A stretch of DNA of 64,000 nucleotides, taken from assembly GCA_964017065.1 (NCBI GenBank), contig OZ024784.1, positions 12,629,152-12,693,151 on the forward strand, in the 5' to 3' direction. The number at the start of each line of letters is the position of its first letter. Positions within the stretch are counted from its first letter, which is position 1. Positions 34,101 to 45,153 of this stretch are shown piece after piece. Source of the DNA: Haliclona indistincta. Lineage: Eukaryota > Porifera > Demospongiae > Haplosclerida > Chalinidae. Made by a program: the position numbers and the translations under genes. A model generated the notes under the pieces. The model searched no databases, was not told where the DNA came from, and was given only the letters and a program-made list of their open reading frames with translations.

Positions 34101-37100
34101 TGATTCTGATCTTGAAAGATTAAAAATTGATAAGTAAATTGTATTGTGAATGAGTATTGATAAGCAAGTGATACTAACCTTGCTCTGTGCCTGACAGGAG
34201 ATCTGAAACAGAGTGCATTATCACTACACATCATTATGAGGTGATTAGCTAACTTGCTCTTCAATGGTCGCAAAGGAGAGGACTTAGCTGAAGATGATGG
34301 AGATATGGCAGTTGGTAATTTCTCTGTATCTTTAATCATTGAAGATGTTCTAAGAGAATAATACAGATTACACAATAGGACATGTGAAAATTGTCTATGA
34401 CACCTTGTCGGTCCTTGATCACCAGTAGCCTCCTGTCCATTATCTTCATTGTCTTGGTGGCGAGGGTGGCTAATATCCTGACGCTTTAAAGAAGCTTGAA
34501 TACGCTCTTCTTCTTGCTGTGAAAATGACATTAATAATAATTATGGTGATATTATAGAACTAGTAACACTAGTGATTAGCCTCGTACCCAGGCGCTAGGA
34601 GACAAGAAATAAGCGCCTGGTATCTACTGCTTGCGCATGCGCTAAATATCCGTGTATTTTACTGTAAAATATTCCGATTGCGTCATAAAAACATGGTAGC
34701 AGTTATTCTGGCCACACCTCTGCCACACCTAAGTTATTAACCCTATAAACAACTGGCTAAGAAGCGGCTTGATCGTCAGCTCTAGCTCTGGATTCGGCGA
34801 ATAACTTTGTGATGAGCCTACATACGCGATAGTGCTTAATCGCGTAACATTTCACGCTGCTTTTGTCGATCGATGCGCTCGTTTCCGCTACCAGCAGCAC
34901 TCAATTGTTAAATTGTACTTCTGCTATTGTGATAGAGCTTCAAGAAAAGACGATACAATACAGTCATCAGAGTAGATTGCAAACAGGAGAGCTTCACGAA
35001 CTGCTAAGAAAATCAATGAATATTCATCACGTACTGCAAACATGTACGATCATAACCGGCGGCGGTGGAATTCCAACGCTACCCGTGCATGCGCAAACAG
35101 TAGATACCAGGCCTTATCTCTTCTCTTCAATAGGCCTGGGTAAGAGGCTAACTAGTGATCTGCTTCATGCTTACAATTAGCACTAGGAGCGCCAGATTGG
35201 AGCCTTCAAATGATTACACAACAAAGTGATTGGAACACAAGATTAGAAATACATAGCAATGAGCATAATATTATACAATAAAGTGATTGGTTTCTAGTAA
35301 CTGTCAGGATTCACACTGTCAGGACCACAGTCCACTAATACTGTGCCAGTTATTTAGCTGCGTTCACATTTTATTTTGCATGCAAAATTTGGCACAGAAG
35401 CTCATTGCAAAAATTTAGATGCTGCCAAGTCCTTTAAATTATGTGACAGCGACTTGAGACTAGTTGGTCATCCATAGATTTTATTGAGAACATCAAAGTT
35501 GCGTTGTAAGAGACTAGTAACCATCAAGTTGGTATTATGAAGACTACTGCTAGTGTAGGCCTCTTGATCGGTCTCTAATAGCAAAAACACGGTTGGCCTT
35601 TTCAGTAATGAATGCAGGTGGCTTTAATTGGAACATTTAATCTAGTGTGGGTTTGCATGGCAAAATCAGTTCTACAGTAAGCTGAAGGAATTTACAATTT
35701 TGAGACTCGTTCCTTTATAAAATTTACCTTCTTTAGTCTTAGCTCTTCTTTTTTCTTCTCCAAAAAGACAGTAGGAATACCACTTGTGTTTTCTTGAGCA
35801 CTGATGAGTAGGTCCCACAGATCCTGCATAAACAGCCGTGCTTTTTTGCCATGAAAAAAACCAGTCAGGCTGAGCTGCATGTTCTTGGGGTCTGGAAACT
35901 GAGAAGGTATAACCAATCTGACACAGGAAGCTGCACAACTGAAAATCAGACTAATAATAGTGATAATTATTTTGATAAAAACTGATAAAACCTCACAATA
36001 ATCAATATGACTAAATATTGTAAATACAGAGGAGTACGGACTTGAGGGTGTGCTTCTTGGTACATATTCTTAGAGAGAGTATCGAACGCTGTGTGCCCCC
36101 CATACAAACACTCTGTGCAATAACATGACAGAGAATTTACTAGTCTGTGACTTATCTGCACCATCGCAGTCACGCCTCCTAGGACTATGAGATCGGGAGA
36201 TCTGCACTTTTACTGGCGACTGCAGCTGCTATTATCAAGGAAAAGTGGTTGACAGTGACCGATGAACAGTTATTTCCACCATACCAGCTAGTACATGTGA
36301 TGGTTTGCGCCAATCACCAAAGAGTACACCGCCCGACAAGTTAGGCTGACCAGGGACGCCAAGATGGATAAAAAGGTCTTGACACTGCTCGTGCGAAATG
36401 CATCACGACTAGGTGGTCTTCGTCACAATATCACACCTCTTGTCGTGTTACTTTGCACCGAGTGCTTATGTGGTGGCATACGGCGTTCATACTCTCTGCA
36501 AAATTATTTACTCAGGTTGTTAGATCTTTGTCATGGTTACTGGAAAACACAATAAACCCTCATTTCGAACACTTTTATTTAATACATAACGGAATTTAGA
36601 GGGCGAATGACCTAAAGTAATTTTAGTGCCCAGTACTTTATTACAATTCTTAATAATAATTGTGCCAAATTTTCTACTCTAGTTAATAGTAAATCATAGT
36701 TATTACATAGTACGTCATCTTTCACCAATCACATTGCTCTATTCGAGGGCATTAATGTAGGTTATTGACCGCGTGTAGCATCTTCTATAGCAACAGACCG
36801 TTGCGTCTTTGCGATTTTTAAAAATTCGCGATGTTATTGCGCTCACAGTGATGAACTATGTAATAAATCATTAATTTTATTGCCCTACACAACTCGGGCA
36901 TTACCGACATTAATGACCTCGGGAAAGTCGGTTGCCCTCGTACAGTCTCGGGCTGCGCCCTCGACCGTAACTCGGGCAACCGACTTTCCCGCGGTCATTA
37001 ATGTCGGTTATTGCCGTCACGTGAGGGCAATAACTAATACTTATTACATAGTACGTCATCTTTCACCAATTGGATTGCTCTATTCGAGGGCAATAATGTA

Positions 37101-38064
37101 GGTTATTGACTGCGCGTAGCGTCTTCTATAGCAACAGACCGTTGCGTCTTTGCGAGTTTGAAAAATTCGCAATGTTATTGGGCTCACAGAGATGAACTAT
37201 GTAATAAATCATTTATTGCCCTACACAACTCGGGCAACAACCGACATTAATGACCTCGGGAAAGTCGGTTGCCCTCGTACAGTCTCGGGCTGCGCCCTCG
37301 ACCGTAACTCGGGCAACCGACTTTCCCGCGGTCATTAATGTCGGTTATTGCCCTCACGTGAGGGCAATAGCTAATACTTAATCATAGTTAATGGTTATTA
37401 TTATACCTGGTTCTTTTCCAAAAGATTGAAACAATAATCAATGACCACATCATCTTCAAAATTCAAAATTTCAGTAATCCTTTCTGTGATCCATGGTTTA
37501 ATGACATCCATGTTAACTTTAGACATATCCACCTGACAAACAATAAACACTTAAATCAAGGGATACCCCCGATCCTATAGCAGTAAGAGTTTTCATTTGT
37601 GATTGGGATCAAAGTCTTCATCATCCAGAATTTGGCCTGATCGCTTGATATTGCTGGTATAGCATTCTTAAACGCTTTTTTCACTTGATCTTATCATTTA
37701 TCGCACAACAGCAGTACATTTATTATCGCATACTTGTAGCTATTTTGATCCCAGTCGAAATTGACAATGTGAACCAATTATATTTTAATTGATCCAGGAA
37801 AAGTTGATCTCACTAAAGTTTATGCATATGCCTGAGCAATTCAAAATTATAGCTAATAACTACTAATAGTAATTGTCTACCTTAGTTTCGACATTAGGAT
37901 AATATTTCAGTGACTTGATCAATTTCTTTTCTTTGTTATAGAAACGTGCATCTTGTTCAGAGCTAGTTCCCTAAAATATTAGATAACGATGCAATAATGA
38001 CATTAGCAATACTTAGTTACAGCAAGAAAAGTAGTCTTACCCTAAAGAACCCTGCGTCCGCCAT
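31149..38064 (-). CDS. SRRM1: Serine/arginine repetitive matrix protein 1 (splicing coactivator)
   Basis: Exons on the minus strand: 38041-38064 (MADAGFFR), 37881-37970 (GTSSEQDARFYNKEKKLI), 37407-37532 (VDMSKVNMDVIKPWITERI), 35728-35898 (MQLSLTGFFHGKKARLFM, ISAQENTSGIPTVFLEKKK), 34404-34516, about 34255-34348, about 34183-34206, about 33862-33898, 31429-32350, about 31318-31376 and about 31149-31263. The first four form the PWI domain, including the PWI triplet itself, and match SRRM1 closely. The large exon is an RS/RSP-repeat region (RSSRRSPQRSS units), then a Pro/Ser run and a Lys/His block, and a short tail ends SSHHRRS. SRRM1 bridges exonic enhancers and the spliceosome and binds RNA via PWI. 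The introns are loaded with inverted repeats, listed separately. Confidence 0.95.
32583..33472. mobile_element. Long near-perfect palindrome (foldback element)
   Basis: Bases about 32583-33012 are repeated inverted at about 33030-33472, with only scattered mismatches, around a loop of some 20 bp that contains 'tattattataatttttatta'. The arms are about 430 bp. Both arms carry the same reading frame (YLYSVNMYIRTLLPAKPTQL), which is a by-product of the inversion. It lies in an SRRM1 intron; the transcript would fold into a very long double-stranded hairpin. Confidence 0.9.
34577..35150. mobile_element. 574-bp MULE-like MITE with 9-bp target duplication
   Basis: The ends are inverted: tagcctcgtacccaggc at the left, and gcctgggtaagaggcta at the right. 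The 9-bp direct repeat actagtgat flanks it exactly (34568-34576 and 35151-35159). A second inner inverted match (gcgcctggtatctactg / cagtagataccagg) extends the termini. No transposase was seen. A 9-bp duplication points to the Mutator-like superfamily. It is in an SRRM1 intron. Confidence 0.85.
36700..37380. repeat. Tandemly doubled inverted-repeat element
   Basis: Two direct copies of about 344 bp (starting near 36702 and 37046, both with 'attacatagtacgtcatct') are highly similar. Each contains a strong internal palindrome: gggaaagtcggttgccctcg against its inverse around gtaactcgggcaaccgactttcccg, and gacattaatgacc against ggtcattaatgtc. It lies in an SRRM1 intron. Confidence 0.85.
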
Positions 38065-38832
38065 TTTGCTGATTATGGCACGTGCACGGTGCACGAGGTG
38101 CACACACTGCACGTGACTATAGTGTTAGGTGTGGCTCGCTCCAGTGTGCAAGCTAGCTGGATGAAAATTATGCACAGCAGCACAGCATTTGCTGTGCGCA
38201 AATGTCAGCGCTTCGTCTGCCAACCAACTCACGGTGAACAACATGCTCAGCTATCCAGGTCATGTGATCCACGAATTGGAATTATGATCAATCATGAATC
38301 ATCCAACTCTAGAAATTCATTACTGGTACTGGAACTTTTAAGCGTTCATGAATGGATTTACTTAATGTTCAGCTTTTCGTGATCATACATGCCCTCAAAT
38401 CTGTTAGATCTCATCCTCTTCTTTTGATATCTTACAGTACGTCCAATTTTCTACTTAATCTGGAACTCTATCACCTCGATTCTACTTCACCTTCCTCATC
38501 TGTGGAATTGTTAGCCTTCCATTGGGGACAATGTTTCAACCTCGGCAGCAATATCTCGTCACTTCTTGTACTACTTTCTTGTCAAGTTTGAGGACACTGA
38601 TAATCCTTGTTCATACCACTACCATTGCCCTACCTTTACTTCTCATTATGGCTGCCACATTACTGTGTGGTTGTCTTTCAGTGCAACTAAATACCATATC
38701 TTTGGGTTTTGTCATGTCATGCATTATATCTGCACTGTAAAGCAATAATACTAATAAATTATGCATCATAATGTACTAGGTATAAAAACTAGGTAAGTGC
38801 AATAGAAACTAGGCAAGTGTATTCAGCTGGTC
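38065..38832. other. SRRM1 upstream region, no recognised gene
   Basis: The first part must contain the SRRM1 promoter. A few short plus-strand ORFs (38089-38382, 38352-38591) have no recognisable domains or splice support. Confidence 0.5.
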
Positions 38833-39891
38833 TTATTGAACATACAGTTCGTAATAATGTACAGGCACATCTTCATCATTGAAGTTACCATCGCTCATTA
38901 GTCGCATATACAAATCCTCAAAGGACACAGCATTCAAATTCCGACAAAATTGTGGAGCTCCTGAGCAACAAGGAGATTCTTGGCCACGGCACATCATACC
39001 ATCCCAAAGAGGATCATCAGTTTTTAGTGTAGGTGACCAACCACCAGAAATTGTGCCACCTTCACAGTAGTAGTTGTTGCCTATAAATGTAGGCACCGGC
39101 CTGTTTGAAATAGTTGAACATGGACAAAAGTTGCTGTAGTCATAAAAGGAAGCTGAATTTGACCATATATGAGAGTAGTCGATTGTAGCTGTGGATTCAT
39201 CAAAAGTACCACGGACAACATCGATTCCATCAAAGTAGACATTTTGAACAGTCCTCCACTGCTGACTACCCCAGCGATTAAAAGAATCTGGTGATCCATA
39301 CACATATCCTATTATCTTTCCACACACTTTCTGATAAGGAACTTGGTCAATGTCAAATTTCCTTGCATTAAATCCAAAACCGTTTGTAGTTTTACCACAT
39401 GCACGAGTTCCTTGAGCTTGCCGGAGTTGCCATCCCGATGGACAATTAGTGTTTGGATCTGACATGTTTAAGATAGATACTCTCCTCCATCCAACGTCAC
39501 TGCTGCAGCCACATGTTATACCCATGTCACAGTAAACGCTGACGCCGTCGCCGTTCTGATTTCTAAGCCAATAGTAACCTGATGGGCTGTTACTAGGGGC
39601 AAGCATATAAATTTCGTTGCAGGAATTAGCTGGGTTGGACATATTCCTGCCTCGAAGTACAGCACTAATACTATCCAAGGCGCCTCCGTCAGTGGACAAA
39701 GATGTTGGTAGATTGTTGGCTATGGATTGGACATGGTTGCTTAGAGATCCTTCATCACAGCCATTTGGATCTGCAGCCGGGTTTGTCGACGACACTTGTA
39801 GCAATTGAGCTGTATTCACCGCAGGTTGGCAAAGAACACTGGCCAGCAGGAATACTAGAAAAAATACTCCAGATAGTAGGATAGCTTTCAT
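38833..39891 (-). CDS. Secreted fibrinogen-related protein
   Basis: Single exon, 352 residues. The signal peptide is MKAILLSGVFFLVFLLASVLC. A polar N-terminal region of about 80 residues follows. From NSCNEIYMLAPSNSPSGYYWL onward there is a fibrinogen-C/collagen-C-propeptide-like domain: SPSGYYWLRNQNG and VYCDMG are the classic opening, CGCSSDVGWRRVSILNM follows, and there are many cysteines, including CCSGAPQFC near the end. The canonical calcium-binding and GW...H motifs of true fibrinogen domains are not evident, so it is a divergent relative. Such proteins act in recognition or matrix in invertebrates; the ligand here is unknown. It sits beside a receptor cluster. Confidence 0.78.
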   Translation of the reverse strand: MKAILLSGVFFLVFLLASVLCQPAVNTAQLLQVSSTNPAADPNGCDEGSLSNHVQSIANNLPTSLSTDGGALDSISAVLRGRNMSNPANSCNEIYMLAPSNSPSGYYWLRNQNGDGVSVYCDMGITCGCSSDVGWRRVSILNMSDPNTNCPSGWQLRQAQGTRACGKTTNGFGFNARKFDIDQVPYQKVCGKIIGYVYGSPDSFNRWGSQQWRTVQNVYFDGIDVVRGTFDESTATIDYSHIWSNSASFYDYSNFCPCSTISNRPVPTFIGNNYYCEGGTISGGWSPTLKTDDPLWDGMMCRGQESPCCSGAPQFCRNLNAVSFEDLYMRLMSDGNFNDEDVPVHYYELYVQ

Positions 39892-40029
39892 TGCTGTAGG
39901 TAGTATCGAATTACAGACTGATCACGAGCCAGCCAGAATTCATCTCTAGCTTTATACTATAACACGCCCGTAGCACATGTTACTGCCTGCCCACCCATAA
40001 TTATTTAAGGTTGGCGGGTGACCAAAATT

Positions 40030-40258
40030 AATTAACGACTTCATGACATTTGCAAGTAGCTATATTTTTCTAGCCAAGGGTATTCGTGCAGACAGAGTTG
40101 CTGCGTGCAGTTTGCTTGCCTTTCGATAGGCATCGAATGTAAATTTCACGATGCCTGTCGATAGGCAAGCAAACTGCATGCAGCAACTCTGTCTGCAAGA
40201 ATATACCCTTGGCTAGAAAAATAGCTACTTGCAAATGTATGAAAATCATTAATTTAAC
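40030..40258. mobile_element. Short palindromic MITE
   Basis: The arms (about 40030-40142 and 40149-40258) are inverted copies, including ctagccaagggtat and gcagacagagttgctgc, with a tiny loop. The ORF at 40070-40264 is an artefact of it. It lies between the fibrinogen-related gene and the first receptor gene. Confidence 0.85.
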
Positions 40259-40472
40259 ACTCATTCATAGCAGTTCCTATTATGGACACAACGTAGTCAC
40301 ACGCTCTGCTTCTGTGATATCTTTATTATCATGCTCTTGTTGATAATCTGGTGACAAAACGAATCAATCCTATGCATCAACAATCAAACTCACATGTTAT
40401 AGGTATAGTATACACTTAATAAATTATTATTGTACACGAGACAGGAATGTACATCAGTGTGATTTAATATTG

Positions 40473-42552
40473 TCAATTTTGAACAAGCAAACTCATTTGA
40501 ATGTAGTCTGGATTTATTGTAGTGTTCATTGAGCTTCCAGATTTATCAATGGTGCCGCCATATCCGCTATCAGAAATGTCAGTACTAGTGAACTGTATAT
40601 GTGCTGATGAATGTGTGAGTTGAGGTGAGTCAGGTAGACAGCTCTCTGTGGTAGCAAAATCATCTGGCTCATGTTGAAGCACACTAGAAGGTGGATTGAT
40701 ATTAATGGAGATTTGCAGCTTTTGATGAACCGCCGTGCAGTCTCTTGTGTCAGTGTTATCATCATCAGTAGAAGTCAGCGAACAGTATACTGTCCTCACT
40801 GATTGAGTCTCTGGATCTTGGCAATACTGTGTTATGAACAACATGGTATCATGCATAGTACGAGACTGGTGACTTACTGAGCCAGGTGCAACATCAGCAT
40901 AGTTCAATTCACTTGTAATGGAAATCCTAAAGATTGCATTAGTTGTGATAAACTCATATTTTATAGATAAAACGTACTTGCTGCTTATTATCCTTCTTCT
41001 TGCAACCATTGTTACAACCACCAAGCTGACGACCACAGGTAATAAGATGAGGATCGCGACTACCACAACTGCAGTCAAAATGCATTGCAATGAACACCAT
41101 ACCTCTAGTAAGTTAGTTAATGTAGACAGCACCAGCCACACTTTATACAATGCAACAATTTTACGACATGCACAATTAATACTAGATAAGCGGCATTTTG
41201 AGTCAAATTGTAACTACAGATAAACCTATTCTCTACACCAGTGAAACTTGCTCACTTGTTATATATATAGTTTGAGTCATTGGAGGTACAGGAACAGCAG
41301 GAGGACTAGTTACAGCTTGGCTTGAGGTAGACCAATGCACGCTTGAGGTGATCTCTGCATGAGGATCATAAAATAATTTACAATAGAATCTCTAGATAAC
41401 CTCTAAGATTAATCAAAAACATGTTGCTAGTGTGTCTACTGTTTACAAAATGTATAATTACGAGAACAAGTGTTTATGAAAAGTGTTATTTATCAGAGCT
41501 TAATTGCTTTTGTTACCGTTAGTGTCTGTCATGTGATTGGAGACTGAAGTGATGGCTGTTGTTGGTGATGGTACATCATCTGCAGAGCTCTCCTCAGCTG
41601 TGAGTGTGTACAATAATCATTATAAGCATCAAGTGAGAGATTCACTATAATATTATTGATTTTACGATTACAGTGCTTAAAATCTTTAGTACTGCTAGTA
41701 TTTTTTCCGGGTAACTCACATCAACCCGGGTTGAAAGGCAAGCATGAATGGCATAATTATAGTGAAATAGTAACTAAGTATAATTAGTCATATACCTTTG
41801 AAACTGCAAGACATATTGAGCATCCAAACAGTCGGGGCATTTCTTTCATCAGCTTCATAACACCCTGTTGCCAAACACACAGTAGAGCTGGACACATTTA
41901 CATCAGCTGCCAATTGAAAAGGGTAGTTCGAATCCCATGACTTCAATATTATGTTTGCTTCCTATAATCGATTGAAGTAAAACAGAGATTGTTATAATGG
42001 ATATAAATCTCCCTCGTAAAAGTTTCCAGAAACATTAACCAGTGATTTGATTTCAGTGTTGCCTTATACAATATGAATTATTAAAACTGTTCTATTCATC
42101 ACGGGAAGGAGCATTTGAGTCAATAAGTATGATTATTACAACTTAATGCAAAGTAAAACCATAACTTATGATTGTATAGTATGACCCCAAGCTCCATGTA
42201 CCAAGCAGTGAATGCACGAACATACACAAACTCAAAACAAGGCTCACCGAGGATAGCTGTTCAGATTGATAGCACTGATACTCAATCTGTATTTGGCTTG
42301 GTAAAATTTCTTCATAGCCGATGCTAATATTCAATGTTCTGTTGTTACCACTAGTGCTGCAGATCACTGATTCAAATGAGGCTTGTGATGTGTGCCCACT
42401 AATATCATCTAGGGTGGAAAATCATAGCTAAATTGCAGTGAAACACATTACATTTGCTTACCAGTGGTCACGACACGTTGACTGCATGTCTGAGCCTGAA
42501 TTGGAGTCAGCAGCAAGAGTAGTTTGAGAGTGGAACACACACATCTGATCAT
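40473..42552 (-). CDS. Short single-pass receptor with tyrosine-motif tail
   Basis: Exons on the minus strand: 42462-42552 (signal peptide, MIRCVCSTLKLLLLLTPIQAQ), 42248-42408, 41796-41961, 41517-41597, about 41250-41356, about 40977-41105 (membrane segment ILTAVVVVAILILLPVVVSLVVV, then ARRR), about 40882-40928 and the last one to 40473. An upstream in-frame ATG at 42616 is possible. The small ectodomain has cysteines in a pattern ending CLATGCYE...MSCSF, then a Ser/Thr/Pro stalk. The tail has LNYADV and TVYCSL (ITIM/ITSM-like) and DYIQM (YxxM, the class I PI3K adaptor SH2 motif), plus SGYGGT. There is no kinase. The family is not recognised. The ectodomain signature resembles the neighbour at 43440-44612 (CTVSGCYE...SCTF). 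Confidence 0.72.
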
Positions 42553-43439
42553 TTTGCTGCCAGAAGAAAAACACTGTAAAGTACCACAGCAAGCAACCAT
42601 TGAATATAGATGCAACATCTTAGCCGAGCATAGCAAATGTAATCGTGTCTAGCTTAGTGAAACTGTTGTATATTCTGCGTGAGAAAAGAGTATTTAACAA
42701 ATATCCCTGTGGGAAGGTTATGTTGGGCGCGCTTTCCCATTGCGGTATTGAAACCATGCGCTCTCTTGCTTCCACCAAATACGCCCACTAGACATCATAC
42801 TGACAGAGCTGATCATAGTACTACTAACTTACTATACTCACAGAGCGCTGGATTCGTTTAAGATGTAGAACAAGCACGTCTGCTAGCCTACCGACACGAC
42901 TAGTCTAAAGGCTCACCTTTTGGGATATGTTGGTCTCATGGGCCTTTGGGAGTCGATGTACGGCTTCTGCGCCAATATTATTAATGAGCCACACCTAGTG
43001 AAGATAAAGCTTAGTGCACAACTTACGATGTTATATAGCAATCACAGACCATGCAAGGCTGACCTAGCTTTTGCAAATTTATTCATTCGGTGTGTTTTAG
43101 AAGAATTATGACCTAGCAGTCGTGAATCTACTGCTGAAGCGGATGGTCATTGCAAATCAGCAGCAATCCAGTGAACTATGATCTATGTACGTGGAACTCC
43201 GATTGCAAGCAAAATAAATCTCCTGTTGCATATATAAACTGCGTTTTGCACGAAGTTCTTTATTGCATAATCCGCTGGCATAATCTATAATTTTATTGCA
43301 CTGGCTAGCTCACGTGCGCGATTACGCAGCAACACTTCCTGTTAAGCAAAGCATGGAAGATGCCATCGCAGTGCACATTAAGGTATGCACTCATGCACGC
43401 GAGCGAATATAAAAGAGAAGTGGTGAACAAGTTGAGTAG
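42553..43439. promoter_or_regulatory. Head-to-head intergenic region (possible shared promoter)
   Basis: About 0.9 kb separates the divergent start sites of two receptor genes with similar ectodomain signatures. A TATA-like 'cgaatataaaagagaa' at about 43403-43418 lies some 25-60 bp before the plus-strand start, in a good position for that gene. No other motif could be supported. Confidence 0.4.
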
Positions 43440-44612
43440 ATGCAAAATACTAACACTGTCTTAAATTCTATTTGCAAAATGTCTCCTGTTGTTCTATTCC
43501 TTACTCTCTGCTGCATTGCAGTTGTTCAAGGCTCTTGTCCAACATCAAGTGAGTCCTTTAAATCGTACTACTGCTACTTGTATGCTTATAGCTTCACTAG
43601 TATAAGCTTTCCAATTTTTTTTCAGTTTCTGAAGGGCCAGCTGTCAGTTTAAATATCCAGTGCTATAGGGGAGAAGCAAAGGTTACATGGAGGTCTAATG
43701 GTGATGCAGGCATTGTTAACTTAGAGTACAACTGCAATCCATCAAATGGAGCAAATTCACAAACAGTATGCAGCATCCTAGATCATATTATTGCAATTGT
43801 TCATGTCAACTCTTTTTGTTCATTTAGAACCAAAAATCAAATCTGTTAGACTGGTCAGAATCTACTTCCGGTGAGAGAAATATCACTGCAAAAATCTTAG
43901 CTGACAATGCATACAAGTGTACTGTCTCTGGATGCTATGAAGACAATTGGTACTATAGTTATCAAATTCCTGAACAATCATGTACATTCACTCCTGAGCC
44001 ACCAACACCAACTTCACCAACATCAGTTACTGCAACTCCATCATCATCTTCACTCTCACCCTCATCCTCACCATCTCCTTCACTGACAGGCCCATCTTCA
44101 CTCTCACTCTCACCCTCATCCTCACCATCTCCTTCACTGACAGGCTCATTTTCACTCTCATCCTTGCCATCTCCTTCAATGACAGGCTCATCTTCACTCT
44201 CATCCTCACCATCTCCTTCACTGACAGGCTCACCCTTACCTTCTCTCACTTCACTATCATCTTCAGCTTCATTAGTTGCAACATCACAGCTGCAAGCACC
44301 CATACCAACCCCAACTATTGATACTATATGTTGCTCCTGTGGTGCTGCTGCAGCTCAATTGATTCAAGCAAAACCAACAAATGCACCATTTTCTAAACCA
44401 GGAATATTTCAAGTATTCACCGGTTAGTTTGAATAAAAAATGCTAGTTAATAGTTGTTATTATCTCTCTTTTCTACAGACAATGGGACAGTTTTCATCTG
44501 CGTATTAGCCATACTTGTTCTTGTGATTTTACTGCAGTTTATTGCAATCTGTGCACTATGTTTACAACTAAAAAGCCGCAAGAAAGCCACTAAAGGACCA
44601 ATAGCAATATAG
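43440..44612 (+). CDS. Short single-pass receptor with Ser/Pro repeat stalk
   Basis: Exons: 43440-43549 (start at 43440 or, better for a signal peptide, 43479: MSPVVLFLTLCCIAVVQG), 43626-43766, 43828-44422 and 44479-44612. The ectodomain is about 110 residues, with cysteines and the signature CTVSGCYEDNWY...SCTF, a possible Ig-like or novel fold. A stalk of about five repeats built on SLSPSSSPSPSLTG follows, then a CCSC patch, a membrane segment (VFICVLAILVLVILLQFIAICALCL) and a very short basic tail (KSRKKATKGPIAI). With no signalling tail it may act as a ligand, decoy or adhesion partner. It is divergent from, and probably related to, the gene at 40473-42552. Confidence 0.78.
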
Positions 44613-45153
44613 GCATGATAAACTATGACATAAACATTTTAAACAAACATAATTCATCAATTGTCATAATATTTATACTAGGCATCCTGATTTTTTTCTA
44701 AGATTTAAAGTCTCAATTCTGATAATATGAATTAAATAATAGTCATACATACACATGATGTTGCTTGGCATGATAAGCCATTTACAATAATAACAGACAG
44801 TAAGTACCAAACACCATGGCAACTGGCACTTCAAAGCCATATTGTTTACACGGTCACTTAAACACATCATTATTTTTAGTGAACTCTCAGGCTTTGTGGT
44901 CTGCTAGCATTGTTACACAGCTGGCATTTCTTGACATCATTAACTATCTCACTGATAGTTCAGTGTCAGTTGACAGTATAATACAGTTGTCCCTTAAAAT
45001 GCTGATACTGCAAAACATAGTGGTTTCATCATTCCCAAGATTAGTAACAATTAGAACAATGAATATCTAGATAGTGTAGGTACGATGAAGATCCACATGT
45101 ACAATAGCCAATAAGTTATTTTTGAAGAAAATCATGTTATACATAAATAAAAT
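44613..45153. other. Convergent gap
   Basis: This lies between the stops of the Ser/Pro-stalk receptor (+) and the Ig/FN3 receptor (-). It is AT-rich, with no recognised feature. Confidence 0.5.

Noticed and set aside
38089..38591. Plus-strand ORFs after SRRM1
   Set aside because: Short, overlapping in different frames, no domain and no splice support.
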